Below are positions 1 to 7,428 of a stretch of 64,000 bases of DNA, in pieces. Within the stretch, counting starts at the first letter, position 1. The number at the start of each line of letters is the position of its first letter. Location of the stretch: positions 1-64,000 of the forward strand of contig NZ_LQXM01000021.1 of NCBI RefSeq assembly GCF_001648555.1. The letters run 5' to 3'. Under the pieces are notes generated by a model. The model saw only the letters and a program-made list of their open reading frames with translations, made no database searches and was not told the origin of the DNA. The DNA is from Rossellomorea aquimaris TF-12. Its GTDB lineage: Bacteria > Bacillota > Bacilli > Bacillales > Bacillaceae_B. The position numbers were made by a program, and so were the translations under genes.

Positions 1-24
1 GCTAATGAGTTCGCCTTTTTATGT

Positions 25-756
25 TTATGAAACTTTTCTTTCCTCATCTAAAGAGGATTGTATCTTACTTTGAATTTCACAGGATAATTCTTTTACATCT
101 CTATTTATTATAGAAGCAGCAGGGATTGGCGGTAGTACTTCTACATGTATGTGTGAAGGCTTTATTCCCCAGGAATGGTTCTCGAACATGGAAGCTGTTC
201 CTCTAATTGCAATCGGAACAATTGGTACCTCAGCATCTTTTGCCATCCTGATACCACCTGTTTTAAATTCTTTTAAACCCTTTCCCTTATTTCTCGTTCC
301 CTCTGGAAAGATTAGAAGAGAATGTCCCTTCTTCAAAAGGTGGCTACCTTCTCGAATAGATTGAATTGCTTGTTTCCTATTTTTTCGATCGATAAAAATA
401 CAAGATATCATTTCCATCCATTCTCTAATAATCGGCATTTTTTTTATCTCTATTTTCGAAATGAATCCAAATGGTTTTTCAATATATCCTAATAGTACTG
501 GTATATCAAAGTCCCCAACATGATTGGATACGAATAAAACCGGTCCCTTGGGAATATATTGTTGACCAGTAATATATACCGTGCTACCTGACCTTTTCAT
601 GATTCCTTTAGACCATCTCTTAGGTAGCTCATGTATAATCCGATCTCTTTCTTCTACCTTCATTACTCCACTAAGCCTCTTTACTTTATAAAGAGTGGGT
701 ATACTGTATAGAAGGTATAAACACATATAAATTAAAACATATATCATTCTGAACAC
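25..756 (-). CDS. plsC: 1-acyl-sn-glycerol-3-phosphate acyltransferase (PlsC/YpkP family)
   Basis: Membrane acyltransferase that would acylate lysophosphatidate to phosphatidate in phospholipid synthesis. The 243-aa protein has an N-terminal hydrophobic segment (residues 3-20), the acyltransferase H-x4-D motif (NHVGDFD, H79/D84), the FPEGTR block (150-155) and a VPIVPIAIRG block. The start is GTG: GGAGG lies 7 bases upstream of it, whereas the next ATG is 3 codons in. It sits downstream of dfrA on the same strand, as ypkP does near dfrA in B. subtilis, but a terminator follows dfrA, so it probably has its own promoter. Family assignment is secure; exact acyl-acceptor is inferred. Confidence 0.9.
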   Translation of the reverse strand: MFRMIYVLIYMCLYLLYSIPTLYKVKRLSGVMKVEERDRIIHELPKRWSKGIMKRSGSTVYITGQQYIPKGPVLFVSNHVGDFDIPVLLGYIEKPFGFISKIEIKKMPIIREWMEMISCIFIDRKNRKQAIQSIREGSHLLKKGHSLLIFPEGTRNKGKGLKEFKTGGIRMAKDAEVPIVPIAIRGTASMFENHSWGIKPSHIHVEVLPPIPAASIINRDVKELSCEIQSKIQSSLDEERKVS

Positions 757-873
757 AAAATATCCTCCTTGAAATTCCTCACTTTATTATACAAGAAAAA
801 ATTCTCTAATGGAGGAGAATTTCAATTTTTCAAGACTCTTTACTTTTTTTCTCTGTGATCATTACCGAAAAAG

Positions 874-907
874 AAAAGGCACTCCAAATTTTTTGGAGTG
901 CCTTTTC
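874..907 (-). terminator. Rho-independent terminator after dfrA
   Basis: A near-perfect inverted repeat (AAAAGGCACTCCAAA / TTTGGAGTGCCTTTT) immediately follows the dfrA stop on the minus strand and ends in a T-rich run. Confidence 0.85.
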
Positions 908-914
908 TTAATAT

Positions 915-1400
915 TTATTTTCTTACAAACACCTTAAATTCATAATCATAAGGGTTTTTTTCATTCCTCTTACCTTTATCAGAGGAGATGCAAGTGAAAT
1001 TCCCCCAAGGGATGCTGGGCATATATGTATCTCCTTCAAATTCATTATGAATAACTGTTACATAGAGTTTGTCTACATAAGGAATGAATTGCCTGTAAAC
1101 TTCCTTACCACCCATAATAAATGTTTCACGCTCATTTGCTTCTGCTAATTGAAGAACATCTTCAACTCTATGAAGAACGATACAACCTCTTTGACTAAAA
1201 TCAGTGTTTCTTGTAAGGATGACATTTTCTCTATTAGGAAGAGGCTTACCAATGGAATCAAATGTTTTTCTACCCATCACAATGGGATGACCGTCCGTTA
1301 TTTTCTTAAAATATTTTAGGTCTTCTGGTAATCTCCAAGGTAAATCATTATTCTTTCCAATTAAGCCGTTCTCATCCATTGCCCATATAAAAGAAATCAT
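915..1400 (-). CDS. dfrA: dihydrofolate reductase
   Basis: Reduces dihydrofolate to tetrahydrofolate with NADPH, regenerating the cofactor oxidised by thymidylate synthase. 161 aa, the usual length of chromosomal DHFR. Visible family signatures are the N-terminal [22 protein letters not shown] block (substrate acid and Met20-type loop), the [26 protein letters not shown] segment and the FIMGGKEVY block near the C-terminus. The ATG overlaps the thyA stop by 4 bases (ATGA), so the two are translationally coupled in a thyA-dfrA operon. Nothing unusual was seen in the binding motifs. Confidence 0.97.
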   Translation of the reverse strand: MISFIWAMDENGLIGKNNDLPWRLPEDLKYFKKITDGHPIVMGRKTFDSIGKPLPNRENVILTRNTDFSQRGCIVLHRVEDVLQLAEANERETFIMGGKEVYRQFIPYVDKLYVTVIHNEFEGDTYMPSIPWGNFTCISSDKGKRNEKNPYDYEFKVFVRK

Positions 1401-2191
1401 ACGCTCACTGCTCCTTTAATATGTGGATGTGGATTGTATTCCTCTAAGGAAAAATCTTCAAAGCTAAAACCGAATAGATCTTTTATGTCAGAATTTATTT
1501 TTAAAGTAGGTAATGATTTCGGCTCTCTTGATAACTGAAGTTTGACTTGATCCAAGTGGTTTTGATAAATGTGAACATCTCCAAATGTATGAATGAATTC
1601 TCCAACCTCTAAATCACACACTTGGGCTACCATCATGGTTAATAGTGCATAAGAAGCTATGTTAAAAGGTACACCAAGAAATACATCAGCTGAACGTTGA
1701 TAAAGTTGACATGACAGTTTTCCATCTGCTACATAAAACTGAAATAAACAATGACATGGAGGTAGTGCCATATTTTCAACATCAGAGACATTCCATGCAC
1801 TGACAATCATTCTTCTAGAGTCAGGGTTCTGTTTTATCGTGTGAATTAGATTGGTAATTTGATCAATGGTCTCTCCATTAGCCCCTGGCCATGACCGCCA
1901 TTGATGACCGTATACAGGACCTAATTCTCCCTGTTCATCAGCCCATTCGTTCCATATACGAACACCATTTTCTTGTAAGTATTTAACGTTCGTGTCACCT
2001 TTTAAAAACCATAAGAGCTCGTGAACAATTGACTTTAAATGCAGCTTCTTAGTAGTAAGCATTGGAAATCCTTCATTTAAATCAAAACGCATCTGATAAC
2101 CAAAAGTGCTTATCGTTCCAGTTCCGGTTCTATCCTCTTTTATTGTACCGTTTTCAAGTACATGTTTACACAAGTCTAAATATTGCTTCAC
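1397..2191 (-). CDS. thyA: thymidylate synthase (ThyA type)
   Basis: Methylates dUMP to dTMP using methylene-THF. The catalytic cysteine lies in [11 protein letters not shown] and the RRMIVSAWN phosphate-binding arginines are present. The frame is open further upstream (to 2224), but I place the start at the GTG at 2191: AGGGTGG precedes it by 5 bases, the protein then begins [13 protein letters not shown] like its relatives, and the length becomes 264 aa, the classic ThyA/ThyB length. Coupled to dfrA downstream by a 4-base overlap. It is the 264-aa ThyB-like type of B. subtilis, not ThyX. Confidence 0.96.
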   Translation of the reverse strand: MKQYLDLCKHVLENGTIKEDRTGTGTISTFGYQMRFDLNEGFPMLTTKKLHLKSIVHELLWFLKGDTNVKYLQENGVRIWNEWADEQGELGPVYGHQWRSWPGANGETIDQITNLIHTIKQNPDSRRMIVSAWNVSDVENMALPPCHCLFQFYVADGKLSCQLYQRSADVFLGVPFNIASYALLTMMVAQVCDLEVGEFIHTFGDVHIYQNHLDQVKLQLSREPKSLPTLKINSDIKDLFGFSFEDFSLEEYNPHPHIKGAVSV

Positions 2192-2210
2192 ATTAACCAC
2201 CCTTTTATTT

Positions 2211-2900
2211 TTATAGTTCTTCAAAATATTGAAATGTAGCTGGTGCTTTCTCTTTTAAAAGATTTCTAGTTTCTGAGTTTAAAAAATACATAGCAAATGT
2301 TTCAGCAAAATATTCTTCTTTGTATTGAAGAAAGTAAGTATCATTAGGAAATAATAACGGGGCTTCTCTTTTCCAAACTGGAATCAAGGTCATATCAGAA
2401 TAAAAATCATTTAGAACAAACCGGTCAATGCTGTGTGCTAATTCATGTAATTCAAGGTTTACCGAATTATGACCCTTACCCTTTTCACTATTGCCTATTT
2501 TCACCAATACAAGCTTAGATCCTCCAATACCTGGAACATCATCCCACGTTATACTTTTATTAGTGTACCCCCTAGGAGTAACTCCTTTCAAGTGACTTGT
2601 GGAAGAAAAATCAGTTAAATTTTTTTGAAACAGTCTTATTTTTATATTTTGAGAATTAGTAGACTCCAAAAGAGAAGTAGGAATGTGATCTAATCTCATA
2701 ATAATTTCTTTAACCGCTTCTTTGTTATATTTTACTTCTGGTAGCAACACCATATTTTCCAGTTGACTGCTGGATTGTAAGTGTAATTGATTTTTTATGG
2801 GTGAATGTTTTAAGAGGACTCCACTATAATCGGCTTCAGTTTGATGCCATAAGAAGATTATAGTAGAGAAAACGGAGAAGAGAATAAACATGCGTTTCAA
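2211..2900 (-). CDS. putative secreted zinc metalloprotease with anthrax lethal-factor-like (ATLF) domain
   Basis: 229 aa beginning with an N-terminal hydrophobic segment (residues 4-18) that looks like a signal peptide or anchor. The C-terminal half carries HELAH (about residues 151-155) and, about 40 residues on, [12 protein letters not shown], which supplies the third glutamate ligand seen in lethal-factor-type gluzincins. The start is TTG, with AAAGGAGG 7 bases upstream. It ends 20 bases before thyA on the same strand, so it is likely in the thyA-dfrA transcript. Known: single-domain ATLF proteins are widespread in bacilli without being toxins. Inference: an extracytoplasmic protease of unknown substrate; toxicity should not be assumed. 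Confidence 0.72.
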   Translation of the reverse strand: MKRMFILFSVFSTIIFLWHQTEADYSGVLLKHSPIKNQLHLQSSSQLENMVLLPEVKYNKEAVKEIIMRLDHIPTSLLESTNSQNIKIRLFQKNLTDFSSTSHLKGVTPRGYTNKSITWDDVPGIGGSKLVLVKIGNSEKGKGHNSVNLELHELAHSIDRFVLNDFYSDMTLIPVWKREAPLLFPNDTYFLQYKEEYFAETFAMYFLNSETRNLLKEKAPATFQYFEEL

Positions 2901-2994
2901 TAAAGTACCTCCTTTAGGAGAGAAGTAATCACGAAATTCACTCTAACTATTATTTTACCATAATGAATCAATCCATTTAAGAATAGATTCTTTC

Positions 2995-3185
2995 CAGTTC
3001 TATTTAAAAAAGAAAGATCTTTTCGTAAAGATTGTTGTTTTATAAAACAGGATCTGCATGGCTCTGTCAACCAGTATTTACTGAATGGTGATGGGAACTG
3101 CTTTGCTTCCGGGGTCTTTAGCACGCCCGTTTTTCCGCAGGAGTCTACGCAGTTCCCCTCACCATATTAGATAGGTTTGTGTGAC
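2995..3185. repeat. MITE-like palindromic repeat, copy 1
   Basis: About 190 bp with nested inverted repeats: GCTCTGTCA near 3060 pairs with TGACAGAGC near 3180, and ATGGTGAtGGGAACTGC pairs with GCAGTTCCCcTCACCAT around 3087-3165. It shares the left-end phrase (TTCGTAAAGATTGTTGTTTTATA) and the core CCGGGGTC...CACGCCCGTTTTTCC with copies at 5450 and 50078. No gene is seen inside it; a 75-codon open frame here is an artefact of the repeat. Confidence 0.8.
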
Positions 3186-3339
3186 AGAGCTTAATAGGGA
3201 AAAACAAATTAAAAGAAAAGACTTTTTTTTACATGTTAATATCAACCGATGAACACTTTAAATAATGCTGTTCTTTTAAACGTAGGTAATAATATTACCT
3301 ATTACAAAGAAACTCTCGCTTAGTAAATTGATTGGAACG

Positions 3340-3575
3340 GAAGGTGCTCGACTCCTGCGGGAATAGCGGGAAGGTACGAAAAGCGGAGGCGGCTCGCACA
3401 GCCACGACAAGCATAAGATGAATGGGCCTAAGAAGGCGCTCTTTGCCTTCTTGGACCATTTAGCTTATGACCTCGAGGGGCTAGACAAGTGAGACCCCAC
3501 AGGGCTTAGCCCGAGGAGGCTCAACTCACGCCCCGCGGAAGGCGATGAAAATCCACCACTACTTTCCCTTAAAAG
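3340..3575. repeat. GC-rich structured intergenic repeat (second family)
   Basis: A strongly GC-rich island in AT-rich DNA, starting TGGAACGGAAGGTGCTCGAC and ending near CCACCACTACTTTCCC. At 3412-3469 it contains a 58-base hairpin whose arms CATAAG...GCCTAAGAAGGC and GCCTTCTTGG...CTTATG pair almost completely. Phrases such as CTCCTGCGGG, GACCCCACAGGGC and GCCCGAGGAGGCT are familiar to me as a dispersed intergenic repeat of many Bacillaceae genomes. That is recall, not a search. No coding function is supported. Confidence 0.75.
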
Positions 3576-3605
3576 CAACAAACATTACCAAAAGAACCCA
3601 AAAAT

Positions 3606-3638
3606 AAAACAAGTGCATTCGACGAGCGCACTTGTTTT
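3606..3638 (-). terminator. terminator after ypjP
   Basis: AAAACAAGTGC and GCACTTGTTTT form an 11-bp stem with a 11-base loop and T-rich flank, 15 bases beyond the ypjP stop. Confidence 0.85.
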
Positions 3639-3652
3639 ACCGATTTATAGGA

Positions 3653-4243
3653 TTAAGAAACAGTCCTCCATTGGGGTGGTGTATTTTTATCCCAATATAT
3701 ATTTCCTAAGTCATGATGTGCTTGAAATTGATCATGGACCGTGTGGTAGTGAAAGTTAAAATAATACCCTTCTTTAGGAGGGTTGTCTTTTCGAACGTGA
3801 AAACGAATAACATCTTCACCTGAACGATTATCATATATATGAAAAATCTTTTCAGTTTTAGCGTATTGTGGTACTTCTGAAATGATAAGTGACGTTAAGT
3901 CTTCTTCTGGAAATTGAGTTGCTGTTTCAACTATAGCCTTCTCAATCTTTGGAAGGATGAAAGATTTAAACTCGTTTTCGATGACAGGTTTAATCTTAGT
4001 CCCAAACTTTTCATAAGCGTTTTTTTCAGCTTGTACCACCATACTCTCTATAAATGCCTCACGTGAAATGACTGACTCTTCTTCCAGCTCTTCCTCTCGA
4101 GTAGACTCAACAGTGGAAGGTTTGCCATTACTTTTTGCTAGAGTATGACTATCTTCATTTAAAAAGGCTTGTGATGGAGAAACAAGACCAAATGTTAGAA
4201 TAGATAATAGTATAAAAAACGACTTTCTTAGCCAGATTGACAT
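3653..4243 (-). CDS. ypjP: YpjP-like exported protein
   Basis: 196 aa with a clear signal peptide (positive MSIWLRKS, hydrophobic FFILLSILTFGLVSP, SQA cleavage site near residue 26). A Glu/Ser-rich linker follows (about 40-60), then a charged helical region (60-130) and a His/aromatic-rich C-terminus (FNFHYHTVHDQFQAHHDLG). Length, position between thyA and ypiP and composition match B. subtilis YpjP, a protein of unknown function. RBS AAAGGACG is 7 bases before the ATG. The clustered histidines suggest metal binding, which is inference only. Confidence 0.8.
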   Translation of the reverse strand: MSIWLRKSFFILLSILTFGLVSPSQAFLNEDSHTLAKSNGKPSTVESTREEELEEESVISREAFIESMVVQAEKNAYEKFGTKIKPVIENEFKSFILPKIEKAIVETATQFPEEDLTSLIISEVPQYAKTEKIFHIYDNRSGEDVIRFHVRKDNPPKEGYYFNFHYHTVHDQFQAHHDLGNIYWDKNTPPQWRTVS

Positions 4244-4389
4244 AGATAACGTCCTTTCATATGTATTACGTCTATTATTATACTATTTTTTACGTACAAA
4301 AAGTGAAAAAGGTTTCATTTTTTTGTAGGATATAAAAATATTTATGTGGTAGTATATTATAGAGGATATTTAGTAAGGAGGATAACTAG

Positions 4390-4467
4390 ATGGATACTGG
4401 AATTATGATTAACATTGGATACTTACTTCTATTAGGTTATTTTGTGGTACTAGGATTTACAGATTGA
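4390..4467 (+). CDS. 25-aa single-span membrane peptide
   Basis: ATG is preceded by TAAGGAGGATAACTAG, a near-perfect Shine-Dalgarno at 8-base spacing, and the frame closes with TGA, followed 20 bases later by a terminator. The peptide is short: a polar MDTG start, then an uninterrupted hydrophobic stretch (IGYLLLLGYFVVLGF) ending in TD. RBS, terminator and hydrophobicity together make it a likely real small gene oriented opposite to its neighbours ypjP and ypiP. No family recognised; a small membrane regulator or a spore/stress peptide are possibilities. Confidence 0.6.
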   Translation: MDTGIMINIGYLLLLGYFVVLGFTD

Positions 4468-4487
4468 TGTACTCCTAATCTAACGTT

Positions 4488-4519
4488 AGACAGGCTATTT
4501 GACGCCTGTCTATTTTATT
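4488..4519 (+). terminator. terminator after the 25-aa gene
   Basis: AGACAGGC and GCCTGTCT form an 8-bp stem followed by ATTTTATT on the plus strand. Its presence supports transcription of the small gene. Confidence 0.75.
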
Positions 4520-4544
4520 ATCCCTAACAACTACGCACGAAGTT

Positions 4545-5324
4545 CTATACAGTAATGACGCCAAAATGAAATTTAGACGAAGGTCTCTTTTGCACTTTGA
4601 AATTCAATTTATCAAATAGCGGAGACTGGTAATGCTCTTTTAAAATGACTCTTTTCTTCGCTACTCTCTTCGCTTGTGTTACCACCTCATTTGATAAACC
4701 AGAATAATGGGCCCAATTTCGTATTGGATTAATTCCATTTGAATCTGTAAGTGCTTCTTCGAACATTGGATCAAAATAAACTACATCATATCGATTATCA
4801 GGAAATGATCGTAATACTTCCTCGAAGTAACCATTCATAACGGTGATTCTACTCATAGCTTCATTTAGTTCACGAAGTGGTGATTTCCATTCCTTCAAAC
4901 CTTTTGCAATAATATGTGAAATATACTTATTAGCCTCTATACCTACTACTTCTCCACTTTCACCACAAACATGACTGGCGATAATACTGTCTGATGCTAA
5001 TCCTAATGTACAATCAAGAAAGCTCATTCCTTCCTCAAGTTCTGCTATTTCAATGAGGGGATCACTTTCATTTCTTAGTACTCTTTTAATTCGGAAAGAT
5101 GCTGAATTTGGATGAAAGAAAAATGGGTCACTTTTTCCTTCTCTCGTGTATAATTCTGCCCTTTCTTTTCCAATAACCAAACAATCTTGATCATATTCAT
5201 TCATGTGATCTGGAATGGACCTTTTATTTCTAGGAATATAAGAAAGACCCAGTTCCTCTGCTGTTTGATTTGCTTTTCTTATCACTTCTGGATTTACTTT
5301 TCCACATGTTGTTACAAACACCAT
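4545..5324 (-). CDS. ypiP: YpiP-like SAM-dependent methyltransferase
   Basis: 259 aa. An N-terminal module (about 1-90: VTTCGKVNPE..., RNKRSIPDHMNEYD) precedes a Rossmann methyltransferase core with motif I LDCTLGLASDSIIAS, an acidic GIEANKY motif II and the YFDPMF motif, similar in style to RsmJ-type rRNA methyltransferases. The start chosen is the ATG at 5324, because AAAGGAG lies 6 bases before it; the frame runs 13 codons further up. Position next to ypjP matches B. subtilis ypiP. Substrate unknown; an RNA base or small-molecule acceptor are both possible. Confidence 0.75.
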   Translation of the reverse strand: MVFVTTCGKVNPEVIRKANQTAEELGLSYIPRNKRSIPDHMNEYDQDCLVIGKERAELYTREGKSDPFFFHPNSASFRIKRVLRNESDPLIEIAELEEGMSFLDCTLGLASDSIIASHVCGESGEVVGIEANKYISHIIAKGLKEWKSPLRELNEAMSRITVMNGYFEEVLRSFPDNRYDVVYFDPMFEEALTDSNGINPIRNWAHYSGLSNEVVTQAKRVAKKRVILKEHYQSPLFDKLNFKVQKRPSSKFHFGVITV

Positions 5325-5449
5325 TCTATTCTCCTTTGTCAGGCTAAGAGGAATTCCTTTCATTTCTCCGTATGAGAAAGCGAGGGGATGTTCTCCTTAA
5401 TAGGAGTGACATCATACCTTATATCATTTTAAATCAATCTTTGAGAAAG

Positions 5450-5639
5450 GCTCTTTTCGTAAACTTTGTGGCTATTAAGGAACAGTAGTGGTTGTTGTGG
5501 TTAGGGGAACTGCGTATTTTCCTATGGAAAAACGGGCGTGCTAACGACCCCGGAAGCGATGCAGTTCCCCTCACCTTTCAGTATATACCAGAGCCTTACA
5601 GATCCTGTTTTATAAAACAACAATCATTACGAAAAGAGC
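5450..5639. repeat. MITE-like palindromic repeat, copy 2 (intact ends)
   Basis: A 190-bp element bounded by perfect 13-bp terminal inverted repeats: GCTCTTTTCGTAA at 5450-5462 and TTACGAAAAGAGC at 5627-5639. Inside, GGGGAACTGC and GCAGTTCCCC pair around a loop that holds the family core in reverse orientation (GAAAAACGGGCGTGCTAACGACCCCGG). No coding sequence. Together with the terminator at 5709 it accounts for the 439-bp gap between ypiP and brxA. Confidence 0.85.
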
Positions 5640-5708
5640 ATGAATATAAGAGCCTTCATTAAAAATCACCTGATCATATTCATCTTTTTATATTTTATCG
5701 TAACATAT

Positions 5709-5748
5709 AAAGAGGCGGGTGACTTAATTAAGTCATCCGCCTCTTTTT
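5709..5748 (-). terminator. terminator after brxA
   Basis: AAAGAGGCGGGTGACTT and AAGTCATCCGCCTCTTTTT form a long stem 15 bases past the brxA stop. It could act on both strands. Confidence 0.88.
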
Positions 5749-5763
5749 AATAGTCTAAGCTAA

Positions 5764-6198
5764 TTAACAATGTGAGTTAAATGCGGTTGTTAAGTTATTA
5801 ATAATAGAAGAAATATCATGATCTTCAATTTCTTCACGTGGAATAAAATGAACTACTTTGTTTCCTTTTAATAGTGCCATTGAAGGTGAAGATGGTTCGT
5901 ATCCTTCAAAATAATCTCTCATTTTAGCTGTTGCTTCTTTATCTTGACCAGCAAAAACGGTCACAAGGTGATCAGGAGTTTTTTCATTATTCATAATGGA
6001 TTGGGTGGCAGCCGGTCTCGCTAACCCTGCTGCACATCCACATACTGAATTTACTACTACGAGAGTTGTGCCTTCTGTGTTTTCCATATATTTCTGAACA
6101 TCTTCTTCTGTTCCAAGCTCTTTAAAACCTGCTTGTGTAAGTTCTTGCCTCATAGGTTGAACTAACTGTCTCATGTATTCTTCATATGCCATTGACAT
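5764..6198 (-). CDS. brxA: bacilliredoxin BrxA (YphP)
   Basis: Thioredoxin-fold protein that removes bacillithiol from mixed disulfides. With the start at 6198 (MSMAYEEYMRQ, GGGAGG 10 bases upstream) it is 144 aa, and the CGC redox motif falls at C53-G54-C55 in VVVNSVCGCAAGLARPA, exactly the family signature. An ATG 3 codons earlier is only 1 base from the RBS and was rejected. It starts 1 base after the ypgR stop, so the two are co-transcribed. The pairing of a redox protein with an Nfu-like protein hints at thiol/Fe-S maintenance (inference). Confidence 0.93.
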   Translation of the reverse strand: MSMAYEEYMRQLVQPMRQELTQAGFKELGTEEDVQKYMENTEGTTLVVVNSVCGCAAGLARPAATQSIMNNEKTPDHLVTVFAGQDKEATAKMRDYFEGYEPSSPSMALLKGNKVVHFIPREEIEDHDISSIINNLTTAFNSHC

Positions 6199-6199
6199 T

Positions 6200-7348
6200 C
6201 TATTCATTCCTCCCTGATGATGGTTCTGTATGACGAGCTTCAGTCATTTGTTTCCAAACTGAGCCTTTCGCTTCCTCTCCGCCTTCAATTCGTTCAATTG
6301 CCATTTTTACTTGTAATTTCACTTCAAATTCTGGATCATTTTCCGCTTCTTTCAATCCTGGTAATGCAGATGCATCTCCTACCTCATATAGAAACATAGC
6401 TGCTCTCCATCTAACAAGCTTACTTTTATCCTTTAAGGCTTTAACCATTTCCGGCATAGCACTTTCATAACCTAAATCTGATAAACAATCTCCAGCTGTT
6501 CTTCGCACCGTTACTGACTTATCAGTAAGGCCTCTATATAATAATGGAAGAACGTTTTCATCTTCAATCATTCCTAAATATACAACAGCAAGGCGACGAA
6601 TGGAAACTTTTTCATCCTCAAGAGCCTTTTCTAATAGAGGAAGATCTTCAATAGAGGGATCGTCCATTGATTCAAGAAGTTGGTACCTTGTTTGCCAATC
6701 AGGGGCGTTGAATTCCTCTAAGGATACCTTCTGTTTTTTCTTTTGAGAATGCTGAAGCTGCTGATTTTTTTCTTCAGTTCTATCTACCATGCTTGATAGT
6801 CTGGATGGTGGATATGCAGCCACTAACTCTTCAATTACACTGTTCCCTATCTCATCTAAATCACCATAACGTATTCCATAGTCCTTCCACTTTCTAAGAA
6901 GCACTACATTGTCACCTTCTTTTTGAGCATGACTAATGGCTTCGAGAAATGAACCCGGTAGTGAGAATCGTTTTTCTTGTTCTCCATCAGTGACTTTGAC
7001 CTGCATAGGAATCTCTTTGAACACTTGGACTGAAACATTTATTTCTCCAAAGTGTTCCTCCATATGAGATTGACCAGAATGGTCTGAAGCTTCCTCACCA
7101 AATGCCTTTCTCACATGAGGTAAAAGCTCCTCCCAATCAAATTTCGCATTTCGTTCTACTGCCAAAAAATCCGCTACATGGTAAACACCTTTAATACCCT
7201 CTATGTTTAGGATTTCTTTAATGACAGAGGGTGCACCTTCTGTTTGATTTTGTTTATAATTATTGCTTTTCCCTGCCTGTAGTTCTTCATTTAGAAGAAC
7301 TTTCATTGTATTGGGGCTAGGTGTAGGCTCAATTGATTTTATCTTCAA
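6200..7348 (-). CDS. ypgR: YpgR: Nfu N-terminal domain plus HEAT repeats (conserved virulence factor C family)
   Basis: 382 aa. Residues 1-90 resemble the Nfu/NifU scaffold N-terminal domain (PTPSPNTMKVLLNE..., GVYHVADFLAVERN). A middle region follows, with a Gln/Lys-rich linker near 195-210. From about 225 to 365 come HEAT/PBS-lyase-like helical repeats (LPLLEKALEDEKVSIRRLAVVYLGMIED; LPLLYRGLTDKSVTVRRTAGDCL; MPEMVKALKDKSKLVRWRAA). Matches B. subtilis YpgR and the Staphylococcus CvfC family, whose biochemical role is not established. Operon with brxA. Nfu-type Cys-x2-Cys cluster ligands are absent, so it is not itself an obvious Fe-S scaffold. Confidence 0.83.
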   Translation of the reverse strand: MKIKSIEPTPSPNTMKVLLNEELQAGKSNNYKQNQTEGAPSVIKEILNIEGIKGVYHVADFLAVERNAKFDWEELLPHVRKAFGEEASDHSGQSHMEEHFGEINVSVQVFKEIPMQVKVTDGEQEKRFSLPGSFLEAISHAQKEGDNVVLLRKWKDYGIRYGDLDEIGNSVIEELVAAYPPSRLSSMVDRTEEKNQQLQHSQKKKQKVSLEEFNAPDWQTRYQLLESMDDPSIEDLPLLEKALEDEKVSIRRLAVVYLGMIEDENVLPLLYRGLTDKSVTVRRTAGDCLSDLGYESAMPEMVKALKDKSKLVRWRAAMFLYEVGDASALPGLKEAENDPEFEVKLQVKMAIERIEGGEEAKGSVWKQMTEARHTEPSSGRNE

Positions 7349-7428
7349 AATAATTCCCCTTTCGATTCGAAAGTCATCACTTTGTATTCAGTTTAACATA
7401 GACATTCACATGTAATAAGCGAAGAGCA

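Noticed and set aside
149..364. 71-codon open frame on the plus strand inside plsC
   Set aside because: Shadow of plsC; no RBS and lies wholly inside a well-supported gene on the other strand.
2897..3124. 75-codon minus-strand frame upstream of the ATLF gene
   Set aside because: Consists of the palindromic repeat and its flank; no RBS and no protein-like composition.
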